A stretch of 55,407 bases of DNA from Anaerolineae bacterium (GTDB lineage Bacteria; Chloroflexota; Anaerolineae; Aggregatilineales; Phototrophicaceae), in the NCBI GenBank assembly GCA_022821805.1, contig JAJECX010000032.1, positions 1 through 55,407 of the forward strand, read 5' to 3'. Shown here piece after piece: positions 23,561 to 30,772 of the stretch. A program made the position numbers and the translations under genes. Position 1 is the first letter of the stretch, and each line of letters opens with the position of its first letter. The notes beneath the pieces were generated by a model. It did no database searches. It was not told the DNA's origin and was given only the letters and a program-made list of their open reading frames with translations.

Positions 23561-24724
23561 CTAATCGAAGTAGCTGTCGCCATTCCACAGCAGCGATTTG
23601 GCGACCTCATCGTTCAGTTCGACGCCGATGCCGGGCTGTTCGGACACAGTCATGAGGCCATCGTGTATAAAGGGTTTGTCGCCATCACAGAGGTCGCTCC
23701 ACCAGGAAATCCCGCGGGCGTGGAACTCGAGGAAGAGGAAGTTGGGCACAGCCGCCAGCACATGGCAAGCAGCCATCATGCCCAGCGGCGATGACACGTT
23801 ATGCGGCGCGATGGGAATATAGTGGGCGTCAGCCAGGTCGGCGATGCGCACCCCTTCAGCGATGCCGCCGGCTTTCGCCAAATCGGGCATGATGACGTCA
23901 ACGGCTTTCTTGTCGAACAATTCCATGAAATCGAAGCGCGTATACTGATTTTCGCCGGTGCAGATGACGGTTGATGTGGAAGCGCGAACTTGCGCCAGGG
24001 CGTCGACGTTTTCCGCTGGCACCGGCTCTTCCAGCCAAAGCAGTCGCAGCGGCTCAAGCGCGCGGGCGAAGGTGATCGCCGAGGGCAGATCGAAGTGGCC
24101 GTGGCAATCGATCGCCAGGTCAATCTCGAAGCCGATTGCCTGGCGCACGCCTTCCACCAGACCGATGATATGCGTCATTTCCTGGGCGCCCACCGTCCAG
24201 TTGAAGTCGTCAAGCTTGCCATGCCCGGTGTAGTCAACATCAAACTTGACGGCGCCGTAGCCCTCTTCGACCGCCTCCAGCGCTTTTTCGCCGAAGGACG
24301 CCGGGCTGTCGTCTTCGCCAAAGTGACAGTCGGCGTAGAGGCGAATTTCGTCGCGGAATTTGCCGCCGAGGAGTTTGTACACCGGTACGCCAAGCGCCTT
24401 GCCGACGATATCGTGCAGGGCGTTGTCGATGCCGGTCAACGCGAAGATCAGCGGCGCGTTGCTCGCCCCGCCGTAGCGCCCGGCGCGCCGCATTTTTTCG
24501 TATAGCATGTTGATGTTGAATGGATCTTCGCCGATCAGCAGTTCTCTCAGCGCGAGGATGGCGTGTTTGGTGGCGAAGCCGCTGAAGCCGGGTCCGCCGG
24601 AGTTGCATTCGCCTGTGCCGACGATGCCTTCGTCGGTGTAGACGCGCACAAAGGTCCAGACGCTGCCGCCGCTATCCGGTTCCTGCCGGCCGATGACACA
24701 GGCTTGCACATCGGTGATTTTCAT
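23561..24724 (-). CDS. Enolase-superfamily (mandelate racemase/muconate lactonising type) sugar-acid dehydratase
   Basis: 387 residues with capping domain and barrel intact. Active-site elements: K160-F-D162 (AVKFD), metal ligands D206 (IDCHGH), E232/E233 (WLEEP) and E258 (CTGEN), then H308 (APHN) with D281 (MPDLAK). The K-x-D plus His pattern is that of the galactonate/mannonate-dehydratase side of the superfamily, giving a 2-keto-3-deoxy sugar acid. WWSDLCDGDKPFIHDG near the end is typical of that group. The start ATG has AGAGGA 6 nt upstream. It is the first gene after a 330-bp region with four TTGCGCAA boxes, so it is probably repressor-controlled. The exact substrate is unresolved. Confidence 0.9.
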   Translation of the reverse strand: MKITDVQACVIGRQEPDSGGSVWTFVRVYTDEGIVGTGECNSGGPGFSGFATKHAILALRELLIGEDPFNINMLYEKMRRAGRYGGASNAPLIFALTGIDNALHDIVGKALGVPVYKLLGGKFRDEIRLYADCHFGEDDSPASFGEKALEAVEEGYGAVKFDVDYTGHGKLDDFNWTVGAQEMTHIIGLVEGVRQAIGFEIDLAIDCHGHFDLPSAITFARALEPLRLLWLEEPVPAENVDALAQVRASTSTVICTGENQYTRFDFMELFDKKAVDVIMPDLAKAGGIAEGVRIADLADAHYIPIAPHNVSSPLGMMAACHVLAAVPNFLFLEFHARGISWWSDLCDGDKPFIHDGLMTVSEQPGIGVELNDEVAKSLLWNGDSYFD

Positions 24725-24771
24725 TCCAGTCCTCTCAAGTCAGCATTCGATCGCATAGGTGACGTGGATTT

Positions 24772-24881
24772 TTGCGCAATTGCGCAAATCGCGCAATGTG
24801 ATCGGGGGCTTGCGCAAATGTCGAATCGCTGCGTTGGCGCAGGTTTCGGCGCAACCGAACGCGTTTCTTGCGTTTGCGCAA
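24772..24881. promoter_or_regulatory. Cluster of TTGCGCAA palindromes upstream of the 24724 dehydratase
   Basis: Perfect 8-bp palindromes TTGCGCAA occur at 24772-24779, 24780-24787 (abutting), 24810-24817 and 24874-24881, with half-sites at 24790-24796 and near 24895. They fill the first 150 bp upstream of the ATG in a 331-bp gene-free stretch (24725-25055). The CG-centred palindrome resembles LacI-family operators. No repressor gene is in the window. A further single copy lies at 49710-49717 in another intergenic region. Confidence 0.6.
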
Positions 24882-25055
24882 GGGATTGTATTCTACGCAA
24901 ATGTCGTCTCCTTGCTGTCGGAAATCTTAGATATATACCTCTATCCGAGACTAGTTGGCTATGATGATTACGGGGCGACATTAAGTTTACGCGCTGGTGA
25001 ATTTGGGTTGAAAGATATCTACGCATTTGATTTGCGCGCATTTTTGGATCCGTCG

Positions 25056-25994
25056 CTAATGATAATGCTTGATGGCCGCCATGATGCGCTCAATCCGGCG
25101 GGCGATATGGGCGGGAACGCGCGGGTTAAAGGGACCGCCTGTGCCGCCGACCACGTCCGCAAAGCCGCTGCAATTGATCGCTTCCATCACCGCCGAATAA
25201 TTGTAAGCGCGCTCCTCCATGAATCGGATGTCTTCGAGTGGCGAGATTTTAGCTTCGACCTGGCGAGCGGCGTCATAGTCAGCGCGGCGCTGCGCATTGT
25301 TGATTTCGTCCGAGGCGCGCGCCACCACGATATTAATGCCCGAGGTATGCCCTTTGGCGCCCGTCTCTGCCGCCGCTGTCGAGCGATCGCCAATGCCCCA
25401 GATGACGATCTTGCTCTCGTCGAGCGCCTCGGTGAAGGGCGGCACATCGTCTTCATCCGTGCCAATTTTGACGCCGATGAAATGGGGCGAATCTTGGATC
25501 AGGCGGATGATCATTTCGCGGTCGCGGGTCCGGCGATAATAGTAGAGGAAGCGCGCCCCATGCTCGCGCGCTTGCCGCTCGGCGAATGCCATCAGCGTGT
25601 CGTAGAGCCCGAGCGGTCCATAGGTACCGCTCAGCGGCATGATCAGGTAAACATCGGGCGGCCGCGGGAGCGCCGCGAGCCGCGCGATCAAATCGGCGGC
25701 GGCCGGCAGTGGATTGGGCACAACCGCCGCCATCAGGATGCCCGCGCCGTCCATGCGCTCCCCGGCGATTTCTAGCAGCTTGACCTGGTCGTCATAGCCG
25801 ACATGGTGTACCAGACTGGTGCCGGCGATGGAAATCACCCGCGGACGTCCTTCGCTCAGGTGGTTGTTGCGCATCAAGTAGTCGATGTTCTTGGCGTGAC
25901 CAGCGAAGTCGATGCTTGCGCCAGCGAAGGGAATCAGCGGGATGCCGATCACCGAGTTAAGACCATCGAGTAGCGCCGGTGTGTCGATTGTCAT
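25056..25994 (-). CDS. DapA-family (dihydrodipicolinate synthase-like) aldolase/dehydratase
   Basis: 312 residues, class I aldolase TIM barrel. The Schiff-base lysine is K176 (FIGVKIGTD) and the tyrosine region is FLYYYRRT (151-156). The start ATG has GAGG 5 nt upstream. In sugar-acid clusters such proteins act as 2-keto-3-deoxy-gluconate aldolase or 5-keto-4-deoxy-glucarate dehydratase, the step after the enolase-superfamily dehydratases encoded on either side (23561-24724 and 26106-27383). A GTS-like residue pattern (IAGTSLVHH) replaces the usual GTTGE, so the ligand pocket is unusual and lysine biosynthesis is unlikely. Exact substrate inferred only. Confidence 0.85.
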   Translation of the reverse strand: MTIDTPALLDGLNSVIGIPLIPFAGASIDFAGHAKNIDYLMRNNHLSEGRPRVISIAGTSLVHHVGYDDQVKLLEIAGERMDGAGILMAAVVPNPLPAAADLIARLAALPRPPDVYLIMPLSGTYGPLGLYDTLMAFAERQAREHGARFLYYYRRTRDREMIIRLIQDSPHFIGVKIGTDEDDVPPFTEALDESKIVIWGIGDRSTAAAETGAKGHTSGINIVVARASDEINNAQRRADYDAARQVEAKISPLEDIRFMEERAYNYSAVMEAINCSGFADVVGGTGGPFNPRVPAHIARRIERIMAAIKHYH

Positions 25995-26018
25995 GTTTGC
26001 CTCGTCATTGTTGGATCT

Positions 26019-26089
26019 GCGGGCGACTCACAGAGTCGCCCCTACAAATTACGTGTGCCGGCGGGCGCCCAAATAGCTCGCCCCTACAG
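26019..26089. repeat. Dimeric intergenic GGGCGAC-type palindrome
   Basis: Two units (26019-26046 and 26061-26089) separated by a 14-nt linker ending in GTGCCG. The first is a perfect hairpin GGGCGACTC-ACA-GAGTCGCCC followed by CTACA. The same two-unit design with a 14-nt linker occurs at 42504-42572. Confidence 0.8.
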
Positions 26090-26105
26090 ATTTCGTCAAT
26101 AGTGA

Positions 26106-27383
26106 TTACCAGCGCGTCGATTGAAAAGCCCAGCCGGGCTGCGCCTGTTGCATTTCGATTTCGTCGTTTCGCTCAGTCAAGCCACAAGCGAGATACCGCT
26201 CATGAAGCCGCGCAAGCTTGGCGCGATCGACCTCAATGCCCAGCCCTGGCTCGCTTGGAACAGCGATAGCGCCGTCTTCAAATGCTAGCGGCGTGACCAG
26301 CAGATCATGACCATCCTGCCAAGGATAATGGCTGTCGCAATCGTAGGTCAAGTTAGGCGCGGAAGCCGCCAGATGCGTCATCGCCGCCAGCGAAATGCCC
26401 AAGTGACTATTTGAATGCATCGACATGCCGCGACCGAAAACATCACAGAAGCGCGCCAGATCGAGCGACGCGCGAAAGCCGCCCCAAAAGTGATGATCGG
26501 AGAGGATAATCGCCTCGGATTGATGGGCGACGCTGCCGGGCAAATCGGCGAATGAGGTGGTGCACATATTGGTGGCCAGCGGAATATCGACCGCCCGCGC
26601 GACCGCCGCCATATTTTCCTGCCCGCGAACCGGATCTTCAAAGTATTCCAAGACGCCCTCAAGCTGTTTTCCGGTGGCGATGGCGGTATCAACGCGCCAG
26701 ATGGCGTTGGGGTCGAGCCGCAGCGGCATATCCGGTCCGAAGGCTTCGCGCAAAGCCAGCATCGCATCCACCTCGCGCTGTGGTTCAAATGCGCCGCCTT
26801 TGAGCTTGATCGACTTGAAGCCGTATTGCGCGACCATCGCCTGCGCCTGCGCCACGATGCCGTCGGGATCAAGCGCCGCCAGTTGCCGCGCTGCGAACCA
26901 GCCCTCAGCCGATTCATCGCGCCCAAATCCGAACTCGCCGCCGGCGCCTTCATATTTGTAGAAGAGGTAGGCGGCGAAAGGCGCGCGTTCGCGAGCGGCG
27001 CCACCGAGCAGATCGACGACCGGTCGACCGGCTGATTTACCCATCAGATCGTAACAAGCGACTTCAATCGCGCTGCGGACGTGCACCCAAGTCCGCTGAT
27101 CCCAGGGCGCCGCGCCGCGATCGTCTGGTTTCGCCAACGATTCCAGCGTGGTAAAGATTGCGTTGAGCTGCCAAGGGTCCATGCCAACAAGATGCTTTGC
27201 CGCCGTTTCCAGCGCGGCGCGGGTGGCCTCGCTGCCAGGGATCTCGCCCCAGCCGGAGAGTCCGTCAGCGCTGACCAGCTCGACAATGATGCGCAGTGCG
27301 TACGGCGCGTGGAGACCAGCCGCGTTCAGCAGCGGCGGGTCGGGCGCGGCGACCGGGGTGATGCGGATTTCGCTGATTTGCAT
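26106..27383 (-). CDS. Glucarate dehydratase-like enolase-superfamily enzyme
   Basis: 425 residues from MQISEIRITPVAAPDPPLLN, the typical GudD start. Active-site motifs: K193-L-K195 (SIKLKGG), D224-P-N226 (LRLDPNAIW), E249 (YFEDP), N272 (ATNMCTT), H297 (LSDHHFWGG) and the downstream SMHSNSHLGISLA. The K-x-K plus N/H combination and the DPNAIW box match the glucarate dehydratase subgroup, which dehydrates D-glucarate or L-idarate to 5-keto-4-deoxyglucarate. The longer start at 27455 would overlap the next gene, so 27383 is used. It lies between a DapA-family gene and another enolase-superfamily gene, consistent with one sugar-diacid pathway. Confidence 0.9.
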   Translation of the reverse strand: MQISEIRITPVAAPDPPLLNAAGLHAPYALRIIVELVSADGLSGWGEIPGSEATRAALETAAKHLVGMDPWQLNAIFTTLESLAKPDDRGAAPWDQRTWVHVRSAIEVACYDLMGKSAGRPVVDLLGGAARERAPFAAYLFYKYEGAGGEFGFGRDESAEGWFAARQLAALDPDGIVAQAQAMVAQYGFKSIKLKGGAFEPQREVDAMLALREAFGPDMPLRLDPNAIWRVDTAIATGKQLEGVLEYFEDPVRGQENMAAVARAVDIPLATNMCTTSFADLPGSVAHQSEAIILSDHHFWGGFRASLDLARFCDVFGRGMSMHSNSHLGISLAAMTHLAASAPNLTYDCDSHYPWQDGHDLLVTPLAFEDGAIAVPSEPGLGIEVDRAKLARLHERYLACGLTERNDEIEMQQAQPGWAFQSTRW

Positions 27384-27384
27384 G

Positions 27385-28788
27385 TCAGCTCCAGAGATGA
27401 TCCAGCGACCATTCGTCGTCCCAGCGGTCGCTCGGCTCGAAATAGCCGGCGTCACGGCCCCGGCGCGTATCCATGCGCTCGCGGATTGCCGCCTCGTTTA
27501 GCTTGCCGAAGCCCAAGCCCGGCGCTTCCGGTACCGGCGCGTAGCCATCGACGACGAGCGGTTTGTCGATGCCATCAATGAGATCGCTCCACCAGGGCAG
27601 ATCGACTGAATGATTTTCCAGCACATAGAAGTTTTCGGTCGCGGCGGCGCAATGGATATTGGCGAGGAAGGAGACGGGCGAGCCAGCCATGTGCATCGCC
27701 ATAGGCACGCCGTATTCCTGCGCCAGATCGCCGATTTTTTTGGTCTCCATAATGCCGCCCGATGTCGCGAGATCGGGATGGATCACCGAGACGGCGCCCG
27801 CCTCCAGCAATGGACGGAAGTCTTCTTTCAGATAGATATCTTCGCCGGTGCAGACGGGCGTCAAAACCGACTGTTTCAGCTGGCGCCATTGCTCGGTCAG
27901 CTGCCAGGGGATCATGTCCTCATACCAGGCGAGCGAGAATTGATCGAGCGCCTGACCGAGCCGAATGCAGGATTCGACATTGATATGCCCGAAGTGATCG
28001 GCCGCCAGCGGGACTTCGTAGCCGATGACGTCGCGCACCTGGCTCACATAATCCACCAGATACTCGATGCCGATATCGGTGAGTTGGATGCCGGTGAAGG
28101 GGTGCATGACATCGCGCCGCTCCAACGCGCCGGGCGGCGCTGTTACCGCGCCTTCGATACCCTTCAGCAAGCCGATGCCGATATCCATCTTCAGGAATTT
28201 GAAGCCGTCATCCATGCGGCGCCTGAGGCGCTCGCCCATTTTTCCGCCGTCCGCAACCGTGTCGGTATCGCTATAGATCAGCACTTTGTCGCGGAACTTG
28301 CCACCGGCCAATTGATAAGCCGGCGCGCCGTATGCCTTTCCTGCCAGGTCGAAGAGCGCCATTTCAATGCCGCAGACGCCGCCGCCCTGCCGCCCATGGT
28401 AGCCAAACTGCTTGATCTTGCGGAAGAGCTTGTCGATATTGCAGGGGTTCTCGCCCAGCAGGCGCGATTTGAGCAGCAGCGCGTAAGTCGGGCTGGCGCC
28501 ATCGCGTACATCGCCATAGCCGCTGATGCCCTGATTGGTATCCAGCCGCAGCAACGAGACATCAAAAGGCAGCGCCCTCAGATTGACGATGCGCAGATCG
28601 GTGATTTTGAGGTCGGTCGGGCGCGAGTAGGTGTTGATGTTAGATTCAATTGGTTGGTCGATCTTTACCCCCCTTTTTGCGGCCTTGGCGACTCGTATGG
28701 TTACTCCCCCAGCACGCGACCGGGCCTTAAGTCCTTGCCAGCAAGGCCAGGGTGATCCGCCGGGTACTTGCGGACACGGAAGAGCCAT
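27385..28788 (-). CDS. Enolase-superfamily (mandelate racemase-type) protein, start uncertain
   Basis: A barrel enzyme with KMDIG (K-x-D), ADHFGH, WYEDM, CTGEDIY and the late PHMAG-like MHMAGSP pattern. Ligands D, E and E are present, so it is probably a dehydratase or racemase on a sugar acid. The body begins near LKITDLRIVNL, where relatives start MKI. No ATG, GTG or in-frame TTG lies near it. The nearest ATG (28788) is 88 nt inside the upstream gene, and the next TTG (28554) would remove much of the capping domain. GGGGGAG with normal spacing precedes an ATA codon (28696-28698), which may be the true start or a mutated ATG. It lies directly downstream of the ASST-like gene and ends 1 nt before the GudD-like start. 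Confidence 0.8.
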   Translation of the reverse strand: MALPCPQVPGGSPWPCWQGLKARSRAGGVTIRVAKAAKRGVKIDQPIESNINTYSRPTDLKITDLRIVNLRALPFDVSLLRLDTNQGISGYGDVRDGASPTYALLLKSRLLGENPCNIDKLFRKIKQFGYHGRQGGGVCGIEMALFDLAGKAYGAPAYQLAGGKFRDKVLIYSDTDTVADGGKMGERLRRRMDDGFKFLKMDIGIGLLKGIEGAVTAPPGALERRDVMHPFTGIQLTDIGIEYLVDYVSQVRDVIGYEVPLAADHFGHINVESCIRLGQALDQFSLAWYEDMIPWQLTEQWRQLKQSVLTPVCTGEDIYLKEDFRPLLEAGAVSVIHPDLATSGGIMETKKIGDLAQEYGVPMAMHMAGSPVSFLANIHCAAATENFYVLENHSVDLPWWSDLIDGIDKPLVVDGYAPVPEAPGLGFGKLNEAAIRERMDTRRGRDAGYFEPSDRWDDEWSLDHLWS

Positions 28789-30095
28789 TGTCGATCGTCT
28801 GGCGGTACTGGGTTTAGAAACTCCCAAACGACCTCGCCATCGGGACTTACCTCGAGCAGTCGCCCCGGCACACCGGCGGTGATGAGCGTGTTGCCGTTCG
28901 GCAAGCGCTGGACGCCAGAAATAATACGGGAGTAAAAGCCTGTGTCATAGTGCCAGACGATTTCGGCATCGGCCGACCAATCATAGGAGCCATCTTCCCG
29001 CAGCGGCGGTTTGATTTCGAGAATCGATGAATATTCATCGTCCGCCTGCTCATCCTCCCGAACCACGTTATTCCGGTTGTTATAGATGAGGATATTGCCA
29101 GCGCCGGGCAAGCCCTCGTCAATCCACTGCGCGTCATGTTGCTGGAAGAGCTTGCGGTCTTCTACCATATCCCCACTCCCGTAGGCAAACGGATTGCCCC
29201 AGCGATAAAGCAGATCGCCGGCGCGTCCCGCCGCTTCATCCACAGCGAGATTGTGATTGACGATCCAAATCTCGTCAAAGCTATGTACGCTAAGAACGAT
29301 TTGATCGAGTATGGGATTATAATTGACCATGTTGGAGTGCATCCAATCAGCAGGACCAGCGCTCCAGTCGGTGGGAATATTCTTGAGCAGATACTTCTCA
29401 TAATTGATGTCGATGCGCTGAGGATTGGCGGAGGGCGCCCCATAGTTTGGCAGCTTCTCGTCAACATCTTGGATGAGATGATCCCAAGCTCGCCATTCCC
29501 AGACAATTTCGCTACTGGCCCGATTGATTTCTACGATGCTATCCGGTAAGAAGTGATCATATCCCTCGAGGGTCGCTTCGACGGTCGCGGGGTCAAGCCC
29601 CATCGCCAGCGCCTCGTCGATGTGATGGTATTCCCAAATTAGGGCGAGGATATTGCCGTTGGGCAAGACTTCAATCCCATGATGGTGGCGCTTGAGCGGA
29701 TCGCGAAAGACGTACTCCCAGACCAGTTCGCCTTCCCAAGTGAGTTCAACCACCGCTCCATCCACCTCATAGCCTATGGGAATGAAAGCGTCGTGCAGAT
29801 CTTCAGGGGAACCTCGCACCACCAGTACATTCCCATTATCCAGCAGGTGAATCTCTCTCGTAAAGTCGCCGATTTCCCACTCGTTGATTATGCGACCCTC
29901 GTTGTCAATGACATACGCGTAGTTGTTGAAATGCGGCGCGATAAAGGTATAACCGTCAAAAGCCTCCGGTTTGTTCACGACGACGCCGCGCAGATTCTCT
30001 TCCTCTTGCGCCAAGCTGGACGATAGTACGGCAAGCGCAACTGTCAGACAGAATAGCGCTCTAAGCGCCGCCCCTGCTAGCTTAGTAACGAACAT
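28701..30095 (-). CDS. Secreted arylsulfotransferase (ASST)-like beta-propeller protein
   Basis: 464 residues. N-terminal signal peptide MFVTKLAGAALRALFC followed by a hydrophobic run, cut near SLA-QE. The rest is a propeller of repeated blocks of the type NGNILALIWEYHH, GNILIYNNRN and LPNGNTLITAGVPGRLLEV, typical of the arylsulfotransferase family (PF05935/PF14269). A family His/Arg cluster occurs (KRHHHGIEVLPNGN). The ATG has AGGAGGGG upstream. It would act outside the cytoplasm, moving sulfate between phenolic acceptors, or may only share the fold. The 3' end precedes the enolase-superfamily gene with an ambiguous start. The sulfatase at 197-1696 is a possible partner in sulfated-compound use. 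Confidence 0.82.
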   Translation of the reverse strand: MFVTKLAGAALRALFCLTVALAVLSSSLAQEEENLRGVVVNKPEAFDGYTFIAPHFNNYAYVIDNEGRIINEWEIGDFTREIHLLDNGNVLVVRGSPEDLHDAFIPIGYEVDGAVVELTWEGELVWEYVFRDPLKRHHHGIEVLPNGNILALIWEYHHIDEALAMGLDPATVEATLEGYDHFLPDSIVEINRASSEIVWEWRAWDHLIQDVDEKLPNYGAPSANPQRIDINYEKYLLKNIPTDWSAGPADWMHSNMVNYNPILDQIVLSVHSFDEIWIVNHNLAVDEAAGRAGDLLYRWGNPFAYGSGDMVEDRKLFQQHDAQWIDEGLPGAGNILIYNNRNNVVREDEQADDEYSSILEIKPPLREDGSYDWSADAEIVWHYDTGFYSRIISGVQRLPNGNTLITAGVPGRLLEVSPDGEVVWEFLNPVPPDDRQWLFRVRKYPADHPGLAGKDLRPGRVLGE

Positions 30096-30373
30096 TACAT
30101 GCCCCTCCTAGTCAGACTATACCGCTAACATTCCGATGCTGGATTAGCGCCATCGGCGCCACAGCCCCCTCAATAGCATATCTCCCAGATATGGTAGCTG
30201 AGTTTTCCGAAAAGGATAATCATTTTTGCATCAAAACAGCGCTAAAGCCTGCGGTCTGTCTATATTGATTGGGCGGGATAAAGAAAGGCAATCCGCGGGT
30301 TCACGCATCAGGATTGAGGCTGTCAGTTTCGCTTGTGGCGGCTGGTCCCAAAGCTCTGCGCTGGACAGCGCAA

Positions 30374-30772
30374 TCAGCGACGCAAGAGATTGCGCTCGCG
30401 ATAGACCGCGGCCGCGTCCTTGATGAAGGCGGCATTCTCCGCGGCGTCGTAAGTCTCTTCCAGATAGTCCGCCAGCCGTACGAGCTCGTCATACGAAGCG
30501 CGCTCCGGGCGCAGCAGCTCATAGATTTTCAGCAGCTCTTCATTTGGCACATCGGTCAATTCAGCTGCCCGTTGCAGATTTGCCGCGAGTTGCGGATAGC
30601 CGCCTTGGCGCGCGATCTGCGCCTGCTGACGCAAGGTATCGGCATGAGCGCGCAGGTCATCGCCTGTGACTTCGCCAGCGGCAATCGCAGCGGCTGTGAC
30701 TTCGCTGAGCGGACGTCCGCTATGGGTGAAGAGCTTGTCGGCTTTGCTGTCGCGCAGTGGGTATTCGGTCAC
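30374..30772 (-). CDS. Diol/glycerol dehydratase small subunit
   Basis: 132 residues matching the PduE/DhaB3-type gamma subunit of B12-dependent diol dehydratase: YPL at the N-terminus, HSGRPLSEVTAAAIAAGEVT, DDLRAHADTLRQQAQIA, LAANLQRAAELTDVPNEELL and the end YRERNLLRR. The start is set at the GTG of a GTGA overlap (30769-30772) with the fused large/medium gene, a standard coupled start. A TTG 15 nt upstream is the alternative. It completes the dehydratase heteromer and is last in a two-gene unit. No reactivating factor or shell-protein gene is nearby. Confidence 0.9.
   Translation of the reverse strand: MTEYPLRDSKADKLFTHSGRPLSEVTAAAIAAGEVTGDDLRAHADTLRQQAQIARQGGYPQLAANLQRAAELTDVPNEELLKIYELLRPERASYDELVRLADYLEETYDAAENAAFIKDAAAVYRERNLLRR

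Noticed and set aside
27610..28755. 381-codon plus-strand open frame
   Set aside because: Antisense to the enolase-superfamily gene; no recognisable domain or upstream site.
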